Positions 7,701-13,215 of a DNA stretch of 13,964 nt are shown piece after piece. The notes beneath the pieces were generated by a model that saw only the letters and a list, made by a program, of their open reading frames with translations, was not told where the DNA came from and ran no database searches. Position numbers and translations under genes: made by a program. The first letter of the stretch is position 1; each line of letters begins with the position of its first letter. This stretch comes from Bacillota bacterium (lineage in GTDB: Bacteria > Bacillota > Sulfobacillia > RBS10-35 > JAJYVN01): assembly GCA_021791995.1 (NCBI GenBank), contig JAJYVN010000044.1:1-13964 (forward strand), in the 5' to 3' direction.

Positions 7701-8620
7701 TGCTTTCCGCCGTCAGTGCTCCGGAGAACGACATTTCCCGCGCCTGTGGCCACGCAGAGGGTTGTCGTCGTACAGTGCACTGAGGTGAGGCTGGCTCCCT
7801 CTTGCAGGGTGGGGACATCGGCTGCCACCGTCCATGTGCTGCCACCATCGGTGCTTCGTAGGATTTCACCTTGCCCGGGGACGGCGGTGGAGACGAAGGA
7901 TCCGACCGCCACGCAAAGGGTTGGGCTTGGACACGACACCGATGCGAGTCCGGCTGTTGCCTCACCGGACGGGGATGTTTGCGGAATCTCTGTGGCGAGC
8001 GACCAACTGGAGCCACCGTCCGTCGTCCGCAGGATCTCATTACTGGTCGGGCCCGATCCGCCTACCGCCACACAGAGGCTCGTGTTGGCACATGAAATGG
8101 CCAGAAGCCCGGTGTTGGATGGGGGCTCTGGAAGGTCGGGGACGGAGGTCCACTCCGTTTCTATGTTGGTGCTGACAAGGATCTCATTTCCGGCTGGCTG
8201 TGTTCCCACCGCCACGCAGAGGGTGGTGCTGGGGCACGAGACCCCCATCAGCAGATCAGAACCATCGCCGCTACCCGCCGGCTCGGGAACGTGGGTAGCG
8301 CTCCTCCAATCCACTCCTCCATCCGTCGTGACAAGAACCTCGTTTCCCTGGTCGCTTCCGCCTGACATACCAACGGCGACACAGAGGTCGGCACTGGGAC
8401 AAGTGATTGCGTACAGTGCTTGGTTCCCTGTACTGGGGGCACGACCAGCGGGCTGTCCAACAACGGTCGCGGGGCGCAGTCCGGGTGGTAGCACCGGCTG
8501 CGCTGTGGTGACCGGTGCGGTGCTGGCCGAGGCTTGCGTCGGAGCGGACGGGTGGATCGGGCCGCAAGCGCTCAGCAGCACGAGGAGGATAATGGATGCG
8601 GTCTGGTACGCTCTCTTCAT
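4748..8620 (-). CDS. large lipoprotein with 14 Cys-paired Asp-box (YCF48-like) repeats
   Basis: The 1290-residue product starts MKRAYQTASIILLVLLSAC, a type II signal peptide with lipobox LSAC (Cys19), so it should be lipid-anchored outside the membrane. A Ser/Thr/Pro-rich spacer runs to about residue 66. Residues about 70-785 hold 14 units of about 50 residues, each with a C-P-S-x-x-x-C-V-A-V-G strand; all but the last also have a later Asp-box-like S/T-x-D-G-G-x-x-W motif, in places degenerate. This is the pattern of BNR/YCF48-like beta-propeller proteins. Cys pairs are spaced C-x5-C, except units 11-13, which are C-x4-C. Residues about 810-1275 lack the repeat and look like a second beta-rich, probably propeller, domain with a few extra cysteines. 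Function is unknown: binding to a polymer or partner protein is more likely than catalysis. It diverges from mraZ and its 3' end overlaps the glycosidase-like gene by 22 bp. GGGTGAGG lies 4-11 bases before the ATG. Confidence 0.85.
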   Translation of the reverse strand: MKRAYQTASIILLVLLSACGPIHPSAPTQASASTAPVTTAQPVLPPGLRPATVVGQPAGRAPSTGNQALYAITCPSADLCVAVGMSGGSDQGNEVLVTTDGGVDWRSATHVPEPAGSGDGSDLLMGVSCPSTTLCVAVGTQPAGNEILVSTNIETEWTSVPDLPEPPSNTGLLAISCANTSLCVAVGGSGPTSNEILRTTDGGSSWSLATEIPQTSPSGEATAGLASVSCPSPTLCVAVGSFVSTAVPGQGEILRSTDGGSTWTVAADVPTLQEGASLTSVHCTTTTLCVATGAGNVVLRSTDGGKHWTSRAIPGAVLPYGSSVSCASAAVCIAIWGSMPSAIFRSATKGTSWIRVSTAHLRSNLELYASSCPSPSTCIAVGATSGSLLANAIVLGTDAGSHWKAVSQVPQPAGSIMLSGDQALAGVSCGSPTDCIAVGMSVETGLSSSMINQVLQTTDGGSTWTVQTDVPQPQAGAAEAGDQLLRTVACPSPALCVAVGQENEHLGNPSDQILVSGDGGNTWAAIPGLPTDTEGEALRGISCGSTSDCVAVGYTFHASFVAQNQVLVSTDGGLLWSSATGVPESGTAGGQGLNAVDCAKSDCIAVGYTFGAAGRQNQILESVDGGLTWTTVDAVPEPSSDGALADQELDAVSCTTHTCVAVGEMVTASGQRFEALTNDGAGGSWQAATDLPQPSGATADAVLRSIVCQPQRCWAVGSWDTADGEQGALLSSPNDGRTWAIEGPAIAPTTYQSLALNALACPTSGSCFVAGSLSSGTGSLNIILRTGSSQPTGSQPQATSTTTAQSAFVGITPLPASAIPAPWSLVPNTPAVAFGTEQFAVELEWTVAPPANTTSGTLGPDNAVGVLDGNRWTVFPLPNGSAPYLLSAIDPGSFAVYSDQWVAGVLLRSTLEIYDQGALLPVPLPPGQFPTSVLGLPSGGTAIGTAFFAQCPPSGACPATRCPQGQLLLLQAGQLMRQVPPTPAPTPATVETVAPPWGFDGGPGPVCPLTLQGKGDGMLYFSIGGIGLAAYNLTTHQFVRLAAPGGDFYALASDGPVNLIGVTPSTVVFDIGTEANGSAGSGVEVVPSSGGTIRIDTPSPALCVASEGSGPPQTTLLIGSRIWADWSGCPLYEGTTSASTLVSPGSACPAASMLAVATNVVAECGNGTIQIYDGQTGILTASDSWPTALSTLGISPASSPSLVAGPGDTVWVQTAETSGLAVAAWNIQSGAVLTHFTAPPDAVLVPRGRSLWVISDQGVAEAEVGVTKAAVPVAMTERGAPGNGQAPFQR
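4756..4793. terminator. candidate bidirectional terminator hairpin at convergent gene ends
   Basis: GGAACGGGGC (4756-4765) and GCCCCGTTCC (4784-4793) are exact complements separated by 18 bases. The stem spans the last codons and TGA stop of the plus-strand glycosidase-like gene and lies inside the final codons of the minus-strand lipoprotein gene. Transcripts from both sides would form it. No T-run follows in either direction, so it would have to act as a non-canonical terminator, a 3'-end stabiliser or a roadblock. The location supports a termination role; the missing U-tract lowers confidence. Confidence 0.45.
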
Positions 8621-8662
8621 AAACCCTCACCCAACGAAGGGTTCGCCACCGGGCGTTCCTCC
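8617..8662 (-). promoter_or_regulatory. possible leader peptide and ribosome binding sites for the lipoprotein gene
   Basis: Read on the minus strand, GGAGG (8662-8658) sits 8 bases before a GTG (8649-8647) that opens a 10-codon frame, MANPSLGEGL if GTG is read as Met. Its TGA (8619-8617) overlaps the lipoprotein ATG (8620-8618) as ATGA. The lipoprotein's own SD, GGGTGAGG, lies inside this short frame. The geometry suggests translational coupling, but a frame this short could be accidental. Confidence 0.35.
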
Positions 8663-8753
8663 GTTACCTTTCGAAGTTGATGCGGATTCTTCAGCCGGTG
8701 GGAGGCTCCTTTCGCTCTCCGAGAGACCCTAAGCGGACAGCTAACCATAGCGC

Positions 8754-8770
8754 GTTCCCGTTCCGGGAAC
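8754..8770. promoter_or_regulatory. 17-bp perfect palindrome, candidate operator in the divergent region
   Basis: GTTCCCG TTC CGGGAAC is a perfect 7-3-7 inverted repeat. It directly abuts the putative -35 element of the mraZ promoter and lies 134-150 bp upstream of the lipoprotein start. Because of the dyad, each strand carries a GGGAAC word, resembling the GGAAC -35 element of some ECF sigma promoters. It could be a dimeric repressor site, a divergent promoter element or a hairpin. No regulator can be named. Confidence 0.45.
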
Positions 8771-8799
8771 CTGACAGAGGGCTGAAAGCGCAAAAAAAT
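8771..8799 (+). promoter_or_regulatory. putative sigma-A-type promoter for the mraZ operon
   Basis: CTGACA (8771-8776, five of six to the -35 consensus) is followed after 17 bp by AAAAAT (8794-8799, four of six to the -10 consensus), in an A-rich patch that stands out in this GC-rich region. A start near 8806 would give a leader of about 75 bases containing the GTGG array. An alternative -10, TATTGT (8846-8851), lies within the array but lacks a -35. Confidence 0.4.
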
Positions 8800-8829
8800 C
8801 GGACCGGATTGCGCCAAACAGGAAGGAGA

Positions 8830-8885
8830 GTGGGGCGAAGTGGCGTATTGTGGGCCCAGGTGGGTCTAAGTGGGGGAGAGTGGAG
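8830..8885 (+). promoter_or_regulatory. MraZ-box array: six GTGG units at 10-bp period
   Basis: GTGG begins at 8830, 8840, 8850, 8860, 8870 and 8880, exactly 10 bp apart. The TGGNN cores are TGGGG, TGGCG, TGGGC, TGGGT, TGGGG and TGGAG, each separated by 5 bases. MraZ proteins are known to bind arrays of TGGGN direct repeats with 5-bp spacers ahead of their own operon. One helical turn per unit puts all sites on one DNA face, as expected for the ring-shaped MraZ oligomer. The last unit overlaps the mraZ start codon, so binding could block transcript elongation or initiation over the gene's 5' end. Confidence 0.85.
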
Positions 8886-9323
8886 GCCTCGATCGGTTTC
8901 CTGGGGGAGTTTCGGCACACCGTCGATGAAAAGGGACGCCTGACGCTACCCGCGCGCATCCGGGACCAACTGGGTGCGTCGTTCGTGGCAACCAAGGGGC
9001 TCGACGGCTGCCTGTTCTTTTTCACCTCCCCTGAGTGGGATGCGATGGAGGCAGCTCTCACTGCCTTGCCGCTGACGCAGAAGGACGCGCGCGATTACAC
9101 CCGGGCGTTCTTTTCCAGTGCGGCAGAGTGCCATTGCGACAGCCAGGGTCGAGTCCTGCTTCCATCCGCTCTGCGGGCCCATGCACGTTTGGAGCGCGAG
9201 GGTGTCGTTGTGGGGGCCGGCAAGCGTGTCGAGGTTTGGAACCCGCAGGCCTGGGACAACTATATCAGTCAGGTCAACGCAGAGATTGGGAGCATTGCCG
9301 AAAGGCTCGGCGCGCTGCGATAG
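8880..9323 (+). CDS. mraZ: MraZ, transcriptional regulator of the dcw cluster
   Basis: MraZ is a DNA-binding protein of the AbrB/SpoVT fold that regulates the division and cell-wall operon it heads. The 147-residue product shows both family half-domains: GFLGEFRHTVDEKGRLTLPARIRDQL with motif D16-x-x-x-R20, and a second copy with CDSQGRVLLPSALR. KGLDGCLFFF, EWDAM and KDARDYTRAFFSSAAEC are also typical. Length is normal. The start is uncertain. GTG 8880 fits the family N-terminus best among standard codons but has GGGGGAG only one base away. GTG 8850 is in frame and would add 10 residues. A GGAGG at 8882-8886 is ideally spaced for an ATC at 8892. The six-unit operator array runs into this start, implying autoregulation. 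rsmH follows after about 20 bases. Confidence 0.93.
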   Translation: MEASIGFLGEFRHTVDEKGRLTLPARIRDQLGASFVATKGLDGCLFFFTSPEWDAMEAALTALPLTQKDARDYTRAFFSSAAECHCDSQGRVLLPSALRAHARLEREGVVVGAGKRVEVWNPQAWDNYISQVNAEIGSIAERLGALR

Positions 9324-9345
9324 CTATGTGATGGGGGTGAACTGG

Positions 9346-10476
9346 GTGAAGGAGTTCGCGCATACCCCGGTGATGCTGCAGGAGGTTTTGCAGTATCTGA
9401 AACCAGAGCCGGGGGCCATGATTCTGGACGCCACGGTTGGGTGGGGTGGGCACGCGGAAGCGATCGCCCAGCGCCTGCAACCGGGCGGACTACTCGTCGG
9501 CATCGACCGAGACCCCCAGGCCATCGCGGCAGCGAGGGAGCGGCTGGGTGTCTTGGGCGCAGGCACAACCCTCATCAACGCCAACTTCGCCGACCTTTCG
9601 GTGGTACTGGACACCTTCGCGCGCCCGCTCGACGGCGCCTTGTTCGATCTCGGAGTGTCGAGTCCGCAGTTGGATGACCCGGAACGGGGATTCAGCTATC
9701 GAGCGGATGCGCCTCTCGACATGCGCATGGACCCGCACGAAAGTGTCAGTGCCTACCATCTTGTGAATGGTCTATCGGAGGCGGAGCTTGAGAGCATCAT
9801 CCGCCGTTTTGGGGAGGAGCGCTGGGCCAAGCGCATCGCAGCCTTCATTGTGCGCCGGCGGCAAACCCATGGGCTGATCCACACCACCGGAGAGTTGGTG
9901 GATGTCATCTGCGCCGCCGTTCCGGTCCAGGGCAGGTCCAGGGGTGGCATGCACCCGGCTCGCCGCACCTTCCAGGCCTTGCGCATCGCCGTTAATAACG
10001 AACTGGGTTCTCTGGAGGCGGCCCTGCGCGAGGTCGTGCCGTATCTCCGGCCGGGCGGACGGCTCGTCGTGATCTCCTTCCACTCCCTGGAGGATCGGAT
10101 CGCCAAGAACGTGCTGCGGGAGTTTGCGCGGGATTGCATCTGTCCACCGGAGTGGCACGCCTGCCAGTGCGGTGGTGGTCGCGCCTTGGTCCGCAGCTTG
10201 ACCCCGCACCCCGTGCGACCGAGCGACGAGGAGTTGGCCGTCAATCCACGGGCGCGTAGCGCAAAGATGCGGGTGGTGGAGCGATGCGCGGAGGGGCAGC
10301 GAGGAAGGGATGCGGGCGGGGAGACGCTGCGCCTGCATGGGAGTGGGGGAGACGTGGATGTACCGTCGCTTGCCGATACCCTGGCGCGTTGGGAACCAGG
10401 GGCAGCGCCTCGATCCGCTCGCGGACGACCGCGCGGTGGACCGCTCGGTCCCACTCCCGGAAGCGTCGTTCTGTAA
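9346..10476 (+). CDS. rsmH: RsmH, 16S rRNA (cytosine-1402-N4)-methyltransferase, with C-terminal extension
   Basis: RsmH (MraW) uses S-adenosylmethionine to methylate N4 of C1402 in the decoding centre of 16S rRNA. Family features, numbered from GTG 9346, are HTPVM (7-10 region), the SAM-binding LDATVGWGGHAEAI (27-40), GIDRDPQAI (52-60), LFDLGVSSPQLDDPERGFSYR (99-119), PLDMRMD (123-129), ARRTFQALRIAVNNEL (205-220), VVISFHSLEDR (241-251), CICPPEWHACQCGGG (264-278) and NPRARSAKMRVVER (300-313). I chose GTG 9346 because GGGGGTGA (9333-9340) precedes it by 5 bases; the in-frame ATG 9331 has no SD. The conserved body ends near residue 313, but the frame runs another 63 residues, rich in Gly, Arg and Pro, giving 376 instead of the usual 310 or so. 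It is the second gene of the dcw cluster. Confidence 0.95.
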   Translation: MKEFAHTPVMLQEVLQYLKPEPGAMILDATVGWGGHAEAIAQRLQPGGLLVGIDRDPQAIAAARERLGVLGAGTTLINANFADLSVVLDTFARPLDGALFDLGVSSPQLDDPERGFSYRADAPLDMRMDPHESVSAYHLVNGLSEAELESIIRRFGEERWAKRIAAFIVRRRQTHGLIHTTGELVDVICAAVPVQGRSRGGMHPARRTFQALRIAVNNELGSLEAALREVVPYLRPGGRLVVISFHSLEDRIAKNVLREFARDCICPPEWHACQCGGGRALVRSLTPHPVRPSDEELAVNPRARSAKMRVVERCAEGQRGRDAGGETLRLHGSGGDVDVPSLADTLARWEPGAAPRSARGRPRGGPLGPTPGSVVL

Positions 10477-10509
10477 TTCAGTCATGCGCCAGTGAGGGGG
10501 GAAATATCC

Positions 10510-11040
10510 ATGGCGATGTCCGAGCAAGTGGTCTACCGGGTTTCAGAAGAGGTTTGGCAGGGAGGACAGCCGGGCCCGGAGCGTCGGCGGAAGACCCGCC
10601 GCGCGGTACGGCTCTCGCCAGCGGCCTGGCGGCAGAGCCTACGGGTGCTCAGCATGGTGACACTGTTCGGCCTCGGGACAGTCTTTGCCAGCGTGCAGCT
10701 CGCCTCACTCGGCAACGCCATCAACGGTGCGCAGAGTGCTGTGCAGCAACTCACGGGCGAGAATGCTGAACTCGAGGCACAGGCGGCGGCGTTGGCGGAT
10801 CCAAGTGCGATCGAGAGCAAGGCGACGGGACAGTTGAGCATGCAACGTCCTGCGGGATATGTACCTGTCGCAGTGCTCACCGTGACGCCGAACAGGGTCT
10901 CTGGCAGCGGGTCCTCTGGGTCGCTCGTGATCCCAGGGCCCAGCGGACCTGCTCCGGGCGGGGCGGTCGCTACGTGGCGATCGGTCGTCCACCGGGCGGA
11001 TGCTGCCTATCACGGCCTGTTGTCCGTGCTTCACCACTGA
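10510..11040 (+). CDS. ftsL: FtsL-like septum protein
   Basis: FtsL is a small bitopic protein that, with its DivIC/FtsB partner, activates the septal peptidoglycan synthase. The 176-residue product has a basic cytoplasmic N-terminus (ERRRKTRR, 24-31), one membrane segment (about 44-66), and an outside coiled-coil stretch with leucine and alanine heptads (about 67-97, QQLTGENAELEAQAAALAD). DPSAIESKATGQLSMQRP follows; this P-x-x-I-E-x-x-A-x-x-x-L-x-M pattern is typical of FtsL. Position between rsmH and the PBP supports the call, since the sequence family is poorly conserved. Unusually, about 50 further residues follow: a Gly/Ser/Pro linker, then a short helix (GAVATWRSVVHRADAAYHGLL). ATG 10510 is chosen because AGGGGGG lies about 8 bases upstream; an in-frame GTG at 10492 lies within that SD region. 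Confidence 0.85.
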   Translation: MAMSEQVVYRVSEEVWQGGQPGPERRRKTRRAVRLSPAAWRQSLRVLSMVTLFGLGTVFASVQLASLGNAINGAQSAVQQLTGENAELEAQAAALADPSAIESKATGQLSMQRPAGYVPVAVLTVTPNRVSGSGSSGSLVIPGPSGPAPGGAVATWRSVVHRADAAYHGLLSVLHH

Positions 11041-11056
11041 GCTGAAGGCTCTCGGA

Positions 11057-11085
11057 GCCCCCTGCCCCTCGATGGTCGGGGGGGC
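11057..11085 (+). promoter_or_regulatory. hairpin overlapping the ribosome binding region of the PBP gene
   Basis: GCCCCC (11057-11062) can pair with GGGGGC (11080-11085) across 17 bases. The G-run 11078-11084 is the best available SD-like sequence for the PBP ATG at 11091, so pairing would occlude it. The effect on translation is inferred and GC-rich complementarity can arise by chance. Confidence 0.3.
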
Positions 11086-11090
11086 AAAGG

Positions 11091-13193
11091 ATGAACACGC
11101 CGGGACTACCCATGCGGCGGCGGGTGCTCCGAATCCTATTGATCTTCGCCGGTAGTGCGTTGCTTTTGTGTGCACGGCTGGTCTGGCTGCAGGTGGTTCG
11201 GGGCGATGAACTGACCGCCAAGGCCACCGTCGTGCGAACGCGGGTTGTCCCGATCCCGAGCCCGCGGGGCAAGATCACGGACGCGACGGGCCAGGTGCTC
11301 GCCATCTCGGTCGGTGTTGATTCCGTGTATGCGGTGCCGGCGCAAGTGGTGGACGCCTCCACGGTTGCCCAGACGGTGGCCCAGATTGTGGGTCTGTCGG
11401 CAGAAACGGTGCAAAAGAAGCTGATGCGCCGTGTGCTGTTGGTCTGGATCCAGCGCAGGATCACCGCTACGCAGGCGACCGCGTTACGACAGGCCGACCT
11501 ACCTGGCATCTATCTCGTTCAGGAGGCGTCGCGGCTGTATCCGGAAGGGCTCTTCGCTGGCCAGATCATTGGCTTTAGCGGGTTTGACAACGTTGGGCTG
11601 GCGGGTGTGGAACTAAGCTATAACAAATATCTGGAGGGAACCAACGGTCGCATTGTGGTCGAGACCGATGCTCGGAACCAGGAGATTCCGACCGGGACGC
11701 GCACCTATGTGCCACCAGTGCCGGGGGACACGGTGCAGTTGACCATCAACGGTCAGTTGCAGAAAATCGTGCAGGTCGATCTCGACCAAGCGGTGGCGCA
11801 GGGGCGCGCCCTAGGGGGGTACGCGCTGATGATGAACCCGACGACGGGTGCCATCCTCGCCATGGCGTCTTGGCCGACCTATGATCCCAACTACTATGCC
11901 CAAGCGGATCCGAGTCTCTGGACCAATCCGCTGATCACGTTTGCCTTCTCTCCGGGGTCGGTTTTCAAGCCGATCACGGCGGCGGCCGCCCTCCAGACGG
12001 GCGTGGTCACGCCAGCCACCCCGTTCTACGACACCGGCAGCATCCGGCTGCCGGGCGCGACCATCCACAACTTCAACAACGCGGGACTGGGACAGACCAC
12101 CTTTGCGGTCGGCTTTCGAGAGTCCGTGAACACGATCTTTGCGCGCGTGGGGGTCATGCTGGGCGGTGACCGCTTCTACACATACCTCCAGAAGTTTGGA
12201 TTTCTAGGAAGGACAGGGATTGACCTGCCGGGGGAGTCAGCCAAGCCGAACATCGTCCGGCCCGAGAAGAAGGCAACCCCCCTCGACATCGCTGAGGAGG
12301 CCTTTGGTCAGACACTTGCGGTGACCCCGATCTCGATGTTGACCGCGATCGCTGCCATCGCCAATGGGGGTGAGTTGATGTGGCCGCATGTGGGTGCGGC
12401 GATCTACGCACCGAGTGGGCGGCTGGTGCAGGAAATCCAACCGCGTGTGGTGGACCGGGTGCTTACGCCCGCGGTGGCCTATGAGGTGCAGACTCTGATG
12501 GGCTCGGTCGTCAGCGGTGGGACGGGGAAGAATGCGGCCATTCCCTGTTACAGCATCGCGGGGAAGACGGGGACCACGCAGAAGTATGTGGGCGGGCGCG
12601 TCGGCCAGGACGTATACATCGCTTCTTTTGCGGGATACGCGCCAGTGCATGGGGCGAAGGTCGCACTCTATGTGATGATTGATGAACCACAGGGAATGTA
12701 TTATGGCGGGCAGGTGGCGGCGCCCGTGTTTCGGGAGATCATGACCCAGGCGTTGCCCGTATTGGGTGTGCAGCCTTCGTGCCCGCCGGGACAGACGCCA
12801 CCCGGTCAAGCGGCGGACGCTCCCGTCGAGGTTCCTATGCCGTCCTTGCTTGGGATGTCCGTGGCGCAGGCAGAGCAGGCAGCGGCAAGTGTCGGACTGT
12901 ATCTGCAGGTGTCCGGGTCCGGCAAGACGATCCAGAGGCAGGTGCCGGCACCTGGTGATTCGGTGCAGAAATGGAGCACCGTTCTCGGATACACCACGGC
13001 GGCTGCTCCGGTTCCCGGCTCGACGGTGACGGTGCCGGACCTGCGGGGCATGTCCGTGCAGAAAGCCGCTCAGGTGCTTTCTGCTGTGGATCTCGGGATG
13101 GACGGGGACGGAACGGGGAACGCCATCGAGCAGTTGCCGGCCTCGGGGGAGCGTGTGGCACCAGGATCGACGGTGGACGTGACGTTTCACTGA
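11091..13193 (+). CDS. class B penicillin-binding protein (septal transpeptidase) with two PASTA domains
   Basis: This 700-residue protein is the monofunctional peptidoglycan transpeptidase paired with FtsW-type polymerases in division, of the FtsI/PBP2B/SpoVD group. Order: basic N-terminus and one membrane anchor (about 11-33), dimerisation/pedestal domain (about 48-210, with SPRGKITDATGQVLA at 57-71), then the transpeptidase domain. All three active-site motifs are present: S290-V-F-K293 with nucleophile Ser290, S345-V-N347, and K492-T-G494. Two PASTA domains close the protein (about 580-636 and 645-699), typical of Gram-positive division PBPs. The usual EPGSTFK context reads SPGSVFK here, a mild variation. 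Sequence alone does not separate the vegetative (PBP2B) from the sporulation (SpoVD) paralogue; only this copy is visible. It lies 50 bases after the ftsL-like gene, and murE begins about 20 bases after it. Confidence 0.95.
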   Translation: MNTPGLPMRRRVLRILLIFAGSALLLCARLVWLQVVRGDELTAKATVVRTRVVPIPSPRGKITDATGQVLAISVGVDSVYAVPAQVVDASTVAQTVAQIVGLSAETVQKKLMRRVLLVWIQRRITATQATALRQADLPGIYLVQEASRLYPEGLFAGQIIGFSGFDNVGLAGVELSYNKYLEGTNGRIVVETDARNQEIPTGTRTYVPPVPGDTVQLTINGQLQKIVQVDLDQAVAQGRALGGYALMMNPTTGAILAMASWPTYDPNYYAQADPSLWTNPLITFAFSPGSVFKPITAAAALQTGVVTPATPFYDTGSIRLPGATIHNFNNAGLGQTTFAVGFRESVNTIFARVGVMLGGDRFYTYLQKFGFLGRTGIDLPGESAKPNIVRPEKKATPLDIAEEAFGQTLAVTPISMLTAIAAIANGGELMWPHVGAAIYAPSGRLVQEIQPRVVDRVLTPAVAYEVQTLMGSVVSGGTGKNAAIPCYSIAGKTGTTQKYVGGRVGQDVYIASFAGYAPVHGAKVALYVMIDEPQGMYYGGQVAAPVFREIMTQALPVLGVQPSCPPGQTPPGQAADAPVEVPMPSLLGMSVAQAEQAAASVGLYLQVSGSGKTIQRQVPAPGDSVQKWSTVLGYTTAAAPVPGSTVTVPDLRGMSVQKAAQVLSAVDLGMDGDGTGNAIEQLPASGERVAPGSTVDVTFH

Positions 13194-13215
13194 GTGCGAA
13201 AGGGGGTCTAAGGCC

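Noticed and set aside
7233..8732. Long plus-strand open frame (499 codons) opposite the lipoprotein gene
   Set aside because: It mirrors the repeat codons of the lipoprotein on the other strand, has no domain or SD, and the opposite frame has a lipobox and clear repeats. It is a GC-rich antisense shadow.
8830..8885. Short tandem repeat or CRISPR-like array
   Set aside because: The conserved part is only about 4-5 bases, with a 10-bp period and variable spacers, and sits at mraZ. The MraZ operator explains it fully.
9118..9345. Upstream extension of rsmH into mraZ
   Set aside because: The frame is open but overlaps mraZ out of frame; RsmH homology begins at HTPVM just after 9346.
10284..10769. 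Alternative plus-strand frame across the rsmH-ftsL junction
   Set aside because: No recognisable domain, and it overlaps the well-supported ftsL-like gene in another frame.
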